In this document: positions 48,760-58,745 of the stretch, piece by piece
How the letters are laid out: every line of letters begins with the position of its first letter
Numbering within the stretch: the stretch's first letter is position 1
DNA from: Methanobrevibacter sp.
GTDB lineage: Archaea > Methanobacteriota > Methanobacteria > Methanobacteriales > Methanobacteriaceae
NCBI RefSeq assembly: GCF_015062935.1
Contig: NZ_SUTM01000009.1
Coordinates: forward strand, 40,688 to 104,687
DNA length: 64,000 bases
Direction: 5' to 3'
The notes under the pieces: model-generated
What the model was told of the DNA's origin: nothing
Seen by the model: the letters and a program-made list of their open reading frames with translations, nothing else
Database searches by the model: none
Position numbers and translations under genes: made by a program

Positions 48760-48975
48760 ATGGCTGTAGAAGAAAAAGAAGAATTTGAAATGGGATTACC
48801 TAACGGTGTCGGCGAACAGATGCTTGCTCATGCTTATGAAAAATTCGACATTAAATTGGAACAGACTGAATTTGGACCTAAAATAATCGGAGAATATGAT
48901 GAGCTTGTAAAAGTAAGAGAATTCTTGGAAAATGCTATTCGTGAAAGATTACACGAATTAGAAAGTGGAGAATAA
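48760..48975 (+). CDS. Small acidic protein coupled to tyrS
   Basis: The 71-residue protein starts directly after the tyrS stop with an AGGAGGA-type site inside the end of tyrS. The sequence (MAVEEKEEFEMGLPNGVGEQ) is acidic, and the C-terminal half (YDELVKVREFLENAIRERLHELE) is helical. I know no function. Its coupling to tyrS suggests a translation-related role, but this is context only. Confidence 0.7.
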   Translation: MAVEEKEEFEMGLPNGVGEQMLAHAYEKFDIKLEQTEFGPKIIGEYDELVKVREFLENAIRERLHELESGE

Positions 48976-49003
48976 TTATTCTCCATAAATTATTTTTTTA
49001 AAA

Positions 49004-49462
49004 TTATTCTAAAAATGAATTTAACTTATTTTTAAAATCGCCGGATTTTACTTCTTTTGTAGTTAAAGCCAGTGTTTTCAATGGGGATTTACCAACAAAC
49101 TTTTCCATTTGTTTAAAAGCTCCTTCAAATCCGCTGCTTCCTGCAGTTGCAAAGAATTTGACATCAGCAAATTTACCTTCATTCTGTTTAATATAGGAAA
49201 TCATAGGGTTTGCAGCTTTTCCTGCCCATACAGGAACTCCCATATATATCAAATCATAATCGGAAGGGTCATGCTTTAAATTCTCCAAATCAATTATTTT
49301 TGCAGTCATACCGTCTTTACCTGCTCTGGCATAACCCAGTTTTCCGTCATAATTTACTTTTGAAATGATTTCTTCTGTATCTGCATTGGTTGCTTTTGCA
49401 ATCTCCAATGCAAGTTCTTTTGTAATGTTTGTTCTTGAATAATAAGCAACTAAAACGTTCAT
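49004..49462 (-). CDS. Flavodoxin family protein
   Basis: I start at ATG 49462 because GGTGATATT lies just upstream; the open frame further upstream overlaps tmk. The 152-residue protein has the FMN phosphate loop YYSRTNITKELALE, and IYMGVPVWAGKAANPM and FATAGSSGFEGAFKQME around the isoalloxazine ring. It is a small electron carrier or a quinone-reductase-type flavodoxin. It is four bases downstream of tmk. Confidence 0.9.
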   Translation of the reverse strand: MNVLVAYYSRTNITKELALEIAKATNADTEEIISKVNYDGKLGYARAGKDGMTAKIIDLENLKHDPSDYDLIYMGVPVWAGKAANPMISYIKQNEGKFADVKFFATAGSSGFEGAFKQMEKFVGKSPLKTLALTTKEVKSGDFKNKLNSFLE

Positions 49463-49466
49463 AATA

Positions 49467-50045
49467 TCACCTAATACAATCCGGACAGATTCCAAGATAT
49501 GGTGCTACGGCCTTTTTGATATCTGAAGATACCTTATTTATACCCTTATCGGCATCTATTATTTCATGAGTGTAATTTTCAGCCAATTTCAGATAATTTT
49601 CTCTAACACCAGTCAAATAATTCACATTTTCAAATGTATCTTCACCAGATGTTCTTGCAACAGATTTTTTAGCATCCAAATCAAGTAAAATCAATAAATC
49701 CGGTTTTTTAGCATATCTGTTTAAGGTTTCAACCCATTCGGCAGGTTCCTGATAAGCCAGTGATGAAATAAATGACCTGTCTGAAATAATTATTTTGGAT
49801 TCATCTTCCAGTTTATCCATTATCATCATCCTGTCGGCTGCGAAAAGCAGGGCCAGAATTTTTTGAAACTTGTCAGACTGAGCATCAGGATGCTGCAGAA
49901 TACGTCTAATCAGTTTTCCCACTTCGGAATCAGTTGGTTCGACCAATGTCTCGACTCTGAAACCGTTATTTTCCAGCCATTCGGCCAACATTTGAATTTG
50001 GGTGGATTTACCTACACCATCTATTCCTTCAAATACTATGTACAT
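49467..50045 (-). CDS. tmk: Thymidylate kinase
   Basis: The 192-residue P-loop kinase begins MYIVFEGIDGVGKSTQIQMLAEWL, with the dTMP-binding DR motif in IISDRSFISSLAYQE and a LID-like region around RTSGEDTFENVNYL. It phosphorylates dTMP to dTDP. No ribosome binding site is obvious before ATG 50045, so it may be leaderless. The stop is four bases before the flavodoxin start. Confidence 0.95.
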   Translation of the reverse strand: MYIVFEGIDGVGKSTQIQMLAEWLENNGFRVETLVEPTDSEVGKLIRRILQHPDAQSDKFQKILALLFAADRMMIMDKLEDESKIIISDRSFISSLAYQEPAEWVETLNRYAKKPDLLILLDLDAKKSVARTSGEDTFENVNYLTGVRENYLKLAENYTHEIIDADKGINKVSSDIKKAVAPYLGICPDCIR

Positions 50046-50123
50046 AAAATAGATTATGTTTTAATTTAATATATAATTAATTACAAAAATATAAATGTAT
50101 AATCGAAAAGGTGTTTAAATAAA

Positions 50124-52625
50124 ATGGTTTTAGAGGAATTACTGGCCCCAGCAGGTTCTTATGAAGTGTTAGTTATCGCAGTCAATGCAGGTGCTGATGC
50201 AGTTTATATTGCTGGGCAAAATTATGGTGCTAGAGCATATGCTAAAAATTTTACCCTGGAAGAAATAGAAAAGGCTGTTAATTATGCTCATTTAAATGGC
50301 GTTAAAGTTCATGTTACTGTCAATACATTGATTAACAATTTTGAGATTGTTGATGTTTTAAAATACTTGTTCAAATTATATCAGATTGGAGTCGATGCAG
50401 TTATCGTGCAGGATTTGGGATTGATTTGGCTTTTAAAGACATTCATTCCTGATCTGGAAGTTCATGCATCAACACAGATGGGTCTGAACAATTATCCGTC
50501 AATAAAATGGGCGAGCAAAAACAACATCAAAAGGGTTGTGCTTCCAAGGGAAGTTACCATTGAACAGATTAGTGAAACTACAGAACGCCTTAAAAAGGAC
50601 AACATTGACATGGACATTGAAACATTCGGCCATGGGGCGCTGTGTTACTGTGTCAGCGGAAAATGTTACATGTCTTCATACAACAGCGGAAGAAGCGGGA
50701 ACAGAGGAGCATGTGCACAGCCATGCAGACGTGAATACCGTTTGAAATATAGAGGATACAATATCGGAAACGGATATCTTCTCTCAACACATGACCTTGC
50801 AACCTACAACAATCTTGAAGCCATTTCAAATGCCGGAGTCAAATCTCTGAAGCTGGAAGGCAGAATGAAATCAGGAGATTATATAGGAACCATTGTAAAC
50901 AGTTACAGAAATCTCATTGACGGAAATCCCGGAGATTACAAAAAAGACCTTCACCTTGTATTCAACAGACAGTTTACAAACGGATACATGATGGGAGACA
51001 CCCCCGGAGAAGTAATGGGAAGAGGTCATTCCGGCCATGAAGGACTATACATCGGAGACATAACTGACATTGACGGCACAAAAGTTACAATTGAAGTTAA
51101 AAACAAAGAAATCCCAGTCATATTGGAACCTGGAGACGGAATTGCATTTAAATACAACGGCAAAATCAAGGGGATTTATCTTGAAAACATCATAAAGCAG
51201 GATGAAAATGAAATCATTATCGACACCACCAGACTTGTCAAGGTAGGAACTGAAGTATTTATCAGCTATTCCAAATCAACTCACGAATACTTAAAGCAGT
51301 TTGAAAAAGAGACCATTAAAAACAATGTCGGAATCAATTTATCACTGACATGGGATGAAAATTTAAATTTATTTACCAAAGTCGAATATTATCTCGACGA
51401 CGAACTGATAAATTTCAGACATAAAACATTGGATAAATTTGAAAAGGCTAAAAATAAGCCAGTTACTGAAGAAACCATTGAAAAACAGCTCAAAAAGACT
51501 GGAGGAACACCGTTTTACATCAACAATATCAGATTCAACAACATGCCTAAAGACCTTTTCATACCAATCAGTGAAATCAACCAGATCAGGCGTGAAATTC
51601 TGGATACTGCAACAGATTTGCTTCTAAAACATTATACACCTACTAAAAAATCAGTTAAGGCAGTTCGTAAAGATTTAACAAAATTCTTTGAAGATTACAC
51701 CAGCAATGAAGGTAAAATAAAAAGGAAAACACCGAAATTATCTTTATTTATAGATGACATTTCACAGATTAAAGCTGCATCAGGCTTTGATTTGAAGAGG
51801 ATTTACTTTGATGGAAACTGCCACTATAACAATCCTGACGACTATTTTGAAAACATTAAAGAAACACTCAAACAGGGAAGTCTGATGGCTGCTCCAACCG
51901 AATTTGTTTGGGTTTTATCATCATTTATCAGCGAAGAGGATGCAATAAAATGCAACGAAATCATCAAGGAGCTTGAAAATGAGGGAATAATCATTTCAGT
52001 CATGGGAGATTTCCCTGGAATGGATGAAATATTCGACTGCAGAATCTACGGAAACCATAATCTGAATGTATGGAACAGCTTCTGCGTACACAACCTAAAT
52101 GCCGCAGGTTTCAAATCACTTATTTTATCATCTGAACTGTCCGGCCGTGAAATTAAAGAGATAGTTCTTAAAAACCATGACAGAAACATTGACCTTGAGA
52201 TGATTGTTAATGGAAACCTTGAAGTTATTGTAAGCAAAGACGACTTTACCAACTTGAACGACGGAAAAGATTTCATCATCTCAAACGATGCTGATTATGC
52301 TACTTTAGAAGACAAAAAAAGAAAAAAATTCAAATATAAAATCTTTTTTGACTACAACAGACAGAGCCACATCATCAACAAGGACTGCCTATGTCTGATT
52401 GAAGAGATGAATGAGATTAAGGAGATGGGTCTTGACTCCCTGATATTGGACTGCAGATACTCCAATGAAAAATACACCTCTCAGATATTGTCAATATACA
52501 CAGAAAGCCTCAAAAATAAAGACCAGGAGGAACTGACCAAATACAAATATCAGATTATGGATTTCTCCCAGTCTTACATTAACAAAGGCAATTACATTGA
52601 AGGAAGATTACACGAGGACAAATAA
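50124..52625 (+). CDS. U32 family peptidase/hydroxylase-like protein, copy 1
   Basis: The 833-residue protein begins LLAPAGSYEVLVIAVNAGADAVYIAGQNYGARA, typical of U32 proteins. The conserved cysteine cluster region (GALCYCVSGKCYMSSY and GNRGACAQPCRREY) follows at about residues 170-200. The C-terminal half contains a DUF3656-like domain. U32 proteins include RlhA and UbiU/UbiV, which carry Fe-S clusters and act in hydroxylation rather than peptide cleavage, so the peptidase name may be misleading. AAGGTG precedes ATG 50124. It is followed immediately by a paralogue. Confidence 0.85.
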   Translation: MVLEELLAPAGSYEVLVIAVNAGADAVYIAGQNYGARAYAKNFTLEEIEKAVNYAHLNGVKVHVTVNTLINNFEIVDVLKYLFKLYQIGVDAVIVQDLGLIWLLKTFIPDLEVHASTQMGLNNYPSIKWASKNNIKRVVLPREVTIEQISETTERLKKDNIDMDIETFGHGALCYCVSGKCYMSSYNSGRSGNRGACAQPCRREYRLKYRGYNIGNGYLLSTHDLATYNNLEAISNAGVKSLKLEGRMKSGDYIGTIVNSYRNLIDGNPGDYKKDLHLVFNRQFTNGYMMGDTPGEVMGRGHSGHEGLYIGDITDIDGTKVTIEVKNKEIPVILEPGDGIAFKYNGKIKGIYLENIIKQDENEIIIDTTRLVKVGTEVFISYSKSTHEYLKQFEKETIKNNVGINLSLTWDENLNLFTKVEYYLDDELINFRHKTLDKFEKAKNKPVTEETIEKQLKKTGGTPFYINNIRFNNMPKDLFIPISEINQIRREILDTATDLLLKHYTPTKKSVKAVRKDLTKFFEDYTSNEGKIKRKTPKLSLFIDDISQIKAASGFDLKRIYFDGNCHYNNPDDYFENIKETLKQGSLMAAPTEFVWVLSSFISEEDAIKCNEIIKELENEGIIISVMGDFPGMDEIFDCRIYGNHNLNVWNSFCVHNLNAAGFKSLILSSELSGREIKEIVLKNHDRNIDLEMIVNGNLEVIVSKDDFTNLNDGKDFIISNDADYATLEDKKRKKFKYKIFFDYNRQSHIINKDCLCLIEEMNEIKEMGLDSLILDCRYSNEKYTSQILSIYTESLKNKDQEELTKYKYQIMDFSQSYINKGNYIEGRLHEDK

Positions 52626-55054
52626 TGAGAATTCCAGAATTGCTTGCACCAGTCGGATCCATGGACCATTTGAAAGTGGCAATAAATGCAGGAGCCAGTT
52701 CAGTATACCTGTCCGGAAAAGACTATGGAGCCCGCAAGTTTGCCGAGAACTTCACCTTAGATGAAATTGATGATGCAGTAAACATAGCCCATCTGCATAA
52801 CGTTAAGGTTTACGTTACCGTCAACACACTAATCAAAGAGGACGAACTGGAAGATGTTATAAACTATCTTTCAAAGCTATATGCTATTGGAGTAGATGCC
52901 GTTTTAATTCAGGATTTAGGATTGGTCGAACTGATAAACAGACATCTGCCCCACTTGAAAATTCATGCCTCAACCCAGATGACCTGTGAAAATCAGCTGA
53001 AACTGAATTATATTGAAAGCAAAGGAATTAAAAGAGTTGTCCTTCCTCGCGAAATGAGACGTGAAGAAATTTCCCAGCTTAAAACAAATATGGAACTTGA
53101 AATATTTGCACATGGTGCGCTTTGCTATTCCTATTCAGGACAGTGCCTCATGAGCAGTTTCAAAGGAGGGCGCAGCGGAAACAGAGGAACCTGTGCCCAG
53201 CCATGTCGCCAGAAATATAAAATCAATGGAATGAAAAGAGAGGACTATTATCTCTCCCCATGCGATTTAAACCTGTTCAATCAGCTGAAGGAAATAGCCG
53301 AGCTAAATATATCCTGCATAAAGATTGAAGGAAGAATGCGCAGCAAGGAATACCTGGCAATTGTAATAAGCAATTACAGAAAAGCACTGAACAAGCTAAA
53401 AAGTATGAAAAACACCAATGATGAAGAGTTAAGCTTGGTATTCAACAGAGGATTTGTTGAAGGACAGTTCAGCCACAAATCCAAAAGAAGCATCAGGGCA
53501 GGGCATGTCGGCTTGAAAATAGGTAAGGTCATAGACAGCCAGAAAAACCAGATTGCAGTTAGAATAGATGACTCCATCAAAACCATACCTGAAAAAGGAG
53601 ACGGATTGCTGATTGTTAAGAAAAATAACGATTATGGACTGGAAATATCCCAAAATCCAATAATAACAACTTTAAATCATTTTAAAAAAGGTAAAAATAA
53701 ACAGATCAAGGATTTTACCCGAAAAGACAAGGTGATGATTGTTAAAAAGGTTTGGCAGAACAAGAAAATTACTTTTGATTTAACCGATTCCAATGTGTAT
53801 CTAACCAAAAGAAATAATTTAAACAAGAAAGTTAAGGAAATAGAAAATAAAGGAAGGAGCTTTATCAAATCAAAGCTTACAATAACATTTTCACTGAAAA
53901 ATAAGTTCCCACATTTAAAGGGCAGGCTGACACTTGCAAACCGTAGGCAGATAGAATGTGAAGTAAGAGGAAATACTCCTTTTGAAAAACCCCTAAAAAA
54001 GAGTGTTACAGCAGAAACCGTTAAAAAACAGCTTGCAAAAATTGACAATTACCCTTATGAGATAACACAAATCAACATAAACTATGACGGGACACTGTTT
54101 ATTCCAATCAGCAAACTCAATGAACTTAGAAGGAACCTCTTTGAAGCTTTGAAAAAGGAAGTTGAAAACTCATATAAACACGAATGCGAAAAAATTACAT
54201 TAACACATGAAAAATCAGAGCATAAAAAAAATCCTGTTAACTTTTCATTTTACACAAACAACCTGAATCACCTAAAAGAGATTGATAATGTCAAGAGAGT
54301 CTACCTTGAAATTCCCCCTGAACATGATGATGTGGACATAACCAGTCCGAACACTCCAAATATCAATTACATGGTGAATTTTATAAAAGAAGCTTTGGAA
54401 ATTTCATATGATAAAGATTACGAGATTATCTGGAAATGGCCAGACATTACCCATGACAAATTAATCAAAACATTGAATAAAGTAAGAGGGATTCTTAATA
54501 AGATGCATTATTCACTGCCCGTCATGACCGGCAACTTTAACGGAGAATATGGACCATATTCAATGAACATCACAAATACACAAAGCATAGACAGTTTAGA
54601 AAACTACAAAATAATTACACTATCCCCTGAATTAACCAAAAAAGACTATGAAAATATTATTGACAATGCTAAAAATCCCGAAAAGATTGAAATGCTTGTT
54701 CAGGGATCAGTTGAACTGATGAAAAGCAGATACTCAATTTTATCCAAAAAAGAATTCAAACAAATCAAAAATAAGAATAACTTCTATTTAATCGACAGAA
54801 AAAATAACAGATATCCGATTCATAAAAGCATTTCACAGGAAGAGTTGGAAATCTTTGATGACAGCGAACTCTCATTACTTGATGAAATTAAACATCTAAA
54901 AAAGATTGGTTTTTGTAATTTCTCTATAGACGGTCGCTGGAGAGATGATGAATACTGTAAAATAATTGATATTTATAAACAGGCTATTGATGAAGATATT
55001 GATGAGAAAAAACTGTTAAAATACAGTTCCAAAAATACACTGGGAAACTACTGA
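52625..55054 (+). CDS. U32 family peptidase/hydroxylase-like protein, copy 2
   Basis: The 809-residue protein starts at ATG 52625, overlapping the TAA of copy 1 (TAATG). It has the same layout: LLAPVGSMDHLKVAINAGASSVYLSGKDYGA, then GALCYSYSGQCLMSSF and GNRGTCAQPCRQKY with conserved cysteines. The C-terminal halves of the two copies differ more than the N-terminal ones. The overlap suggests that they are made in equal amounts and may form a heterodimer, as UbiU and UbiV do; that is an inference. Confidence 0.85.
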   Translation: MRIPELLAPVGSMDHLKVAINAGASSVYLSGKDYGARKFAENFTLDEIDDAVNIAHLHNVKVYVTVNTLIKEDELEDVINYLSKLYAIGVDAVLIQDLGLVELINRHLPHLKIHASTQMTCENQLKLNYIESKGIKRVVLPREMRREEISQLKTNMELEIFAHGALCYSYSGQCLMSSFKGGRSGNRGTCAQPCRQKYKINGMKREDYYLSPCDLNLFNQLKEIAELNISCIKIEGRMRSKEYLAIVISNYRKALNKLKSMKNTNDEELSLVFNRGFVEGQFSHKSKRSIRAGHVGLKIGKVIDSQKNQIAVRIDDSIKTIPEKGDGLLIVKKNNDYGLEISQNPIITTLNHFKKGKNKQIKDFTRKDKVMIVKKVWQNKKITFDLTDSNVYLTKRNNLNKKVKEIENKGRSFIKSKLTITFSLKNKFPHLKGRLTLANRRQIECEVRGNTPFEKPLKKSVTAETVKKQLAKIDNYPYEITQININYDGTLFIPISKLNELRRNLFEALKKEVENSYKHECEKITLTHEKSEHKKNPVNFSFYTNNLNHLKEIDNVKRVYLEIPPEHDDVDITSPNTPNINYMVNFIKEALEISYDKDYEIIWKWPDITHDKLIKTLNKVRGILNKMHYSLPVMTGNFNGEYGPYSMNITNTQSIDSLENYKIITLSPELTKKDYENIIDNAKNPEKIEMLVQGSVELMKSRYSILSKKEFKQIKNKNNFYLIDRKNNRYPIHKSISQEELEIFDDSELSLLDEIKHLKKIGFCNFSIDGRWRDDEYCKIIDIYKQAIDEDIDEKKLLKYSSKNTLGNY

Positions 55055-55056
55055 TA

Positions 55057-55084
55057 TTACTTATCAAATGCTCTCGGCAATATT
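55057..55084 (+). promoter_or_regulatory. 19-bp element upstream of the MutS-like gene, shared with mcm
   Basis: TTACTTATCAAATGCTCTC at 55057-55075, followed by CAATATT at 55078-55084, starts 76 bp before the ATG of the MutS-like gene and just after the U32 stop. It is identical over 19 bases to the element before mcm. A TATA-like AATATATATT lies just downstream (about 55086-55095), so a bound factor could contact the basal machinery. Confidence 0.5.
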
Positions 55085-55132
55085 GAATATATATTAAAAA
55101 TTATATTTTAACTACAAAAGGGTTTGGTAAAA

Positions 55133-57058
55133 ATGCAAGGAGAAAGAATTACATTGCAAAACATAAAAGGTATAGGAGATAAAATATCCGAAAAAATAAT
55201 AAACAGCGTTGGAGGAGAAGAAGAACTCCAAAAAATAGTTGATAATGTGGATGTTGAAAAGATATCCAATATTGAAGGAATTAGTCAAAGAAAAGCTATT
55301 GAAATAATGAATCAACTATTGAACAATCCCGAATATGAATTTATAAAAAGTGACAGAGCAATAGATCTCTATGAAGACATTATAAATAAAATATTATCCT
55401 ATTCCAATACTTCCTATTCAAAAAACAGAATACTGCTGCTTTCTCCTTCAAAAGACATTGACAAGATAAATTCTCAGCTCGACTTTGTGATGAATGCAAA
55501 GGAACATGTTTCACAGCTCCCAATCATCAAGCTAAGAGGATTGATGAAAAATCTGAAAGAGGTTGAAGAAGCCAAAGCCGAATATGATCCAAGTAAAGTC
55601 ATACTTGTTGAAAGGGAAGAAGACAATTCCTACCTCTGTGATTTAGGTTTAAATCAATATTACCCAATTCTTACAGCAAGCGATTCACCATTGCTTCAGG
55701 AAGAAATGATGAATTATGACCTTGTATTCTATGTTTATTCTGAAGGAATTCTTGATTTTGAAGGAATGCCAAACCTTGTAATGATTAATATTGAAGACAA
55801 TGATTATGAAATCGTTCCTGAAAAAATAATCAACTTTTTCATGCAGAATAAAGACCTGTTCAATAGAGTTCATGAAATTCAAAAAATCAGAAATAAGGAA
55901 AGTGTTCTAGGAGACATCATTCCAATACTTGATGAACTTAACATTATTGATAAAAGAGAAGTTGACATTGAAGAACTTGTTAATTCCTTAAAGGATGATA
56001 TGGATGATGAGTTAGAAAAATCCATAAAACAAGTTGACCTTGAAGGAGATGAAGTTCTCAACCTATTAAACAATAACTTCCCACCAAAGATAAGCAAAAT
56101 ATTTGACGAAATTATCAATAAACGTAAAGACATTATTCGTGAAAAAACCGGGCTAAGTTTTGACCCGTTCTTAAGAACATACCCAATTCAAATTGATGAA
56201 AATGAAATCCAAAGAGTAACCCTGGAACAGTCATCCAAAAAAGAAAATGACATATTTGACATTAAAAAAAGTGCTGCAATTGAATTAAACTCAATAAAGA
56301 AAAGAGCAATTGAAGAAGTCGAAGATGCTATAAAATTCGATTACGAATTCAGTTTAGGCAGTTTTGCATATGAATATGATTTATGCAAGCCGGAATTTGG
56401 TGATGAAATCAAATTAAACGGCGCACTGCATCTGGAACTTGCACTTAAGAAAGACAATGATTATGTTCAGACTGTCGACTATCAATTAACAAAAGATGAA
56501 AATATTGCACTTTTGACCGGTGCAAACAGCGGTGGTAAAACCACACTTCTTGAAACATTGACACAAATTCAAATTATGGCGCAAATGGGACTTCCTGTAA
56601 GTGCGCAGAATGCTGAGATTAAATTATGTGATGAAATTTATCACTTTTCCAAAAAACGATCTTTAGATGCAGGCGCATTCGAATCATTCTTAAATGTGTT
56701 CATACCAATCGTCACCACCAATAGTGAAAAGTTAGTATTACTTGATGAACTTGAAGGAATCACAGAACTTGATGCAGCAGTTAAAATCATATCCACATTT
56801 ATTGATATGATTAAAGAATCCAATTCCTATGGAGTCATTGTCACACACATGGCCCGTGAACTAATGAACTACACAGACATCAGAGTAGATGGTATTGAAG
56901 CCAAAGGATTGGACGAAAATTATAATTTAATTGTTGATAGAACACCTAAAATGAATTTCCTTGCAAAAAGTACCCCTGAATTAATTCTAAAAAGAATCTA
57001 TGAAAAATCAGATGATGATTTAAAAGCAGTATATGCCAGAATTTTAGAAAAATTCTAA
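55133..57058 (+). CDS. HhH-MutS-like DNA-binding ATPase
   Basis: I start at ATG 55133; the in-frame TTG at 55124 is weaker. The 641-residue protein begins with two helix-hairpin-helix motifs (LQNIKGIGDKISEKI and ISNIEGISQRKAIEIM), has a helical, coiled-coil middle, and ends in a MutS domain V ATPase. That ATPase has LLTGANSGGKTTLL (Walker A) and LVLLDELEGITE (Walker B). It lacks the mismatch-recognition domain and the Smr nuclease domain of MutS2. A role in recombination or branched DNA is likely but not proven. A 19-bp element upstream links it to mcm. Confidence 0.85.
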   Translation: MQGERITLQNIKGIGDKISEKIINSVGGEEELQKIVDNVDVEKISNIEGISQRKAIEIMNQLLNNPEYEFIKSDRAIDLYEDIINKILSYSNTSYSKNRILLLSPSKDIDKINSQLDFVMNAKEHVSQLPIIKLRGLMKNLKEVEEAKAEYDPSKVILVEREEDNSYLCDLGLNQYYPILTASDSPLLQEEMMNYDLVFYVYSEGILDFEGMPNLVMINIEDNDYEIVPEKIINFFMQNKDLFNRVHEIQKIRNKESVLGDIIPILDELNIIDKREVDIEELVNSLKDDMDDELEKSIKQVDLEGDEVLNLLNNNFPPKISKIFDEIINKRKDIIREKTGLSFDPFLRTYPIQIDENEIQRVTLEQSSKKENDIFDIKKSAAIELNSIKKRAIEEVEDAIKFDYEFSLGSFAYEYDLCKPEFGDEIKLNGALHLELALKKDNDYVQTVDYQLTKDENIALLTGANSGGKTTLLETLTQIQIMAQMGLPVSAQNAEIKLCDEIYHFSKKRSLDAGAFESFLNVFIPIVTTNSEKLVLLDELEGITELDAAVKIISTFIDMIKESNSYGVIVTHMARELMNYTDIRVDGIEAKGLDENYNLIVDRTPKMNFLAKSTPELILKRIYEKSDDDLKAVYARILEKF

Positions 57059-57092
57059 AAAAACATATACTACTTTTTACTATTTATATTTG

Positions 57093-58745
57093 ATGAAAGT
57101 TATTTCCCATCCTCAAAACGAAAACATTAAAAGAATTAATGAAATATATCAGGTCCTTAAAAAGAACTATTTAGGATATCTGATTGAAGAAAATAGTTTT
57201 TTTAGCAAATTTCCATTTATAAGAAATCGTAAAATCGAAAAGGAAGAAAAAACTGCAGATGAATCTATTTCAGTAAGAATTAGGAAAGTATTTGAGGAAT
57301 TGGGACCGGCTTATATTAAATTAGGCCAAATGCTAAGTACAAGACCCGACCTTGTTGGAATCGAAACTGCCGAAGAGCTCCAATCCTTAAGGGATAACAC
57401 TCCAACCACACCTTTTAATGAAATGAAAGAAGTTATTGAAAGTGAACTTGGAAAACCAATTGATGAAATTTTTTCAAAAATTGATGAAACTCCTATTGGT
57501 TCAGCTTCAATTGGACAAGTATATAAAGCTAAATTAAAAGAAAATGGAGAATATGTTGCAGTTAAAGTTCAAAAGCCAAATTCATATGAAATTGTGAAAT
57601 CAGATATAGAAATAATGAAATTTTTGGCAAAAAGAGTCGACAAATACATTTTCCAAACAAGAACATACAATCTGCCTGCAGTGGTTAAAGAGTTTGAAAG
57701 GTCAATATTCAAAGAGCTTAACTATTTGGACGAAGTAATGAATATGCAAAATCTTTCAAAGAACTTCAAAGGCGTCCATTATATCAAAATTCCGGAACCA
57801 TATACTGATTACTGCGCTTCAAAAGTAATTGTTATGGAACTGATAAAAGGTATTGAAGTTACAGATTTGCTTAAAAAAGAATATCCAGACATCAATAAGA
57901 AGAAAATATCAAAATATGGTGTTAAATCTTATTTTAAACAAGTTTTGATAGATGGATTTTTCCACGCCGACCCCCATCCGGGAAACCTGATTGTCACTGA
58001 GGACAATAAACTGTGTTATATCGATATGGGAATGATGGGAATATTAACTGAGGACTTTAAAGAGAGTCTGGCCGAATTAATCCTGCTTTTAATAAATAGA
58101 AATAGTGGTGACATTATCAAGCAGTTAATCTACATGGACATTATCACACCTTCCCAAAACACAGAGGACCTGCAAGCAGACGTTGAAGACCTGTTAAATC
58201 GCTATTATGGTGCCGAATTGAAAAACATGGATGGTGTAATGGAAGATTTACTTAATGTAATGGTTAAAAATAATGTCGTTCTTCCAAAAGAATTCATTAT
58301 GATTGGACGGGGAATTGCTTTAATTGAAGATACCGGTAAAAAGTTAGATCCCGAGTTCAATGCGGCAACCGAATTAAAGAAATTATCCCGAAAGATAGTT
58401 ATTAACAAATACAAACCTGGACGATTGGGAAGAGTGGGTGTAAATTACCTCATGCAATTAGAACATCTCGCAAAAGACTTGCCCGATACAATAAACAACA
58501 CAATCTCCAAAATAGAAGAAGGAAACCTTGAAGTAAACATAAGAGTTCTTGAAATCAGTGAAATTATAAATCAGCTATCCATATCATTGATCTTGTCTGC
58601 ATTAATTTTAGGTTCATCACTAGCACTAGTAAGCAATGTGGGACCGAAAATATTTGAAATCCCCCTATTAGGATTAGGAGGATTCTTGTTCAGTGCCGTA
58701 TTGGGCGGAATTTTAATAGTCAAATATATGATGGAAACCGATTAA
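57093..58745 (+). CDS. ABC1/UbiB-family atypical kinase
   Basis: The 550-residue protein starts at ATG 57093 after a TTG. It has the ABC1 motifs: the KxGQ motif in YIKLGQMLSTRPDLVG, AxAS-type IGSASIGQVYKAKL, the lysine in VAVKVQKPN, FFHADPHPGNLIV and YIDMGMMG. The C-terminal end carries two membrane helices. UbiB proteins are ATPases that extract lipophilic precursors such as isoprenoids from membranes; methanogens lack ubiquinone, so the substrate here is another prenyl lipid. The minus-strand surface gene overlaps its last four bases. Confidence 0.92.
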   Translation: MKVISHPQNENIKRINEIYQVLKKNYLGYLIEENSFFSKFPFIRNRKIEKEEKTADESISVRIRKVFEELGPAYIKLGQMLSTRPDLVGIETAEELQSLRDNTPTTPFNEMKEVIESELGKPIDEIFSKIDETPIGSASIGQVYKAKLKENGEYVAVKVQKPNSYEIVKSDIEIMKFLAKRVDKYIFQTRTYNLPAVVKEFERSIFKELNYLDEVMNMQNLSKNFKGVHYIKIPEPYTDYCASKVIVMELIKGIEVTDLLKKEYPDINKKKISKYGVKSYFKQVLIDGFFHADPHPGNLIVTEDNKLCYIDMGMMGILTEDFKESLAELILLLINRNSGDIIKQLIYMDIITPSQNTEDLQADVEDLLNRYYGAELKNMDGVMEDLLNVMVKNNVVLPKEFIMIGRGIALIEDTGKKLDPEFNAATELKKLSRKIVINKYKPGRLGRVGVNYLMQLEHLAKDLPDTINNTISKIEEGNLEVNIRVLEISEIINQLSISLILSALILGSSLALVSNVGPKIFEIPLLGLGGFLFSAVLGGILIVKYMMETD

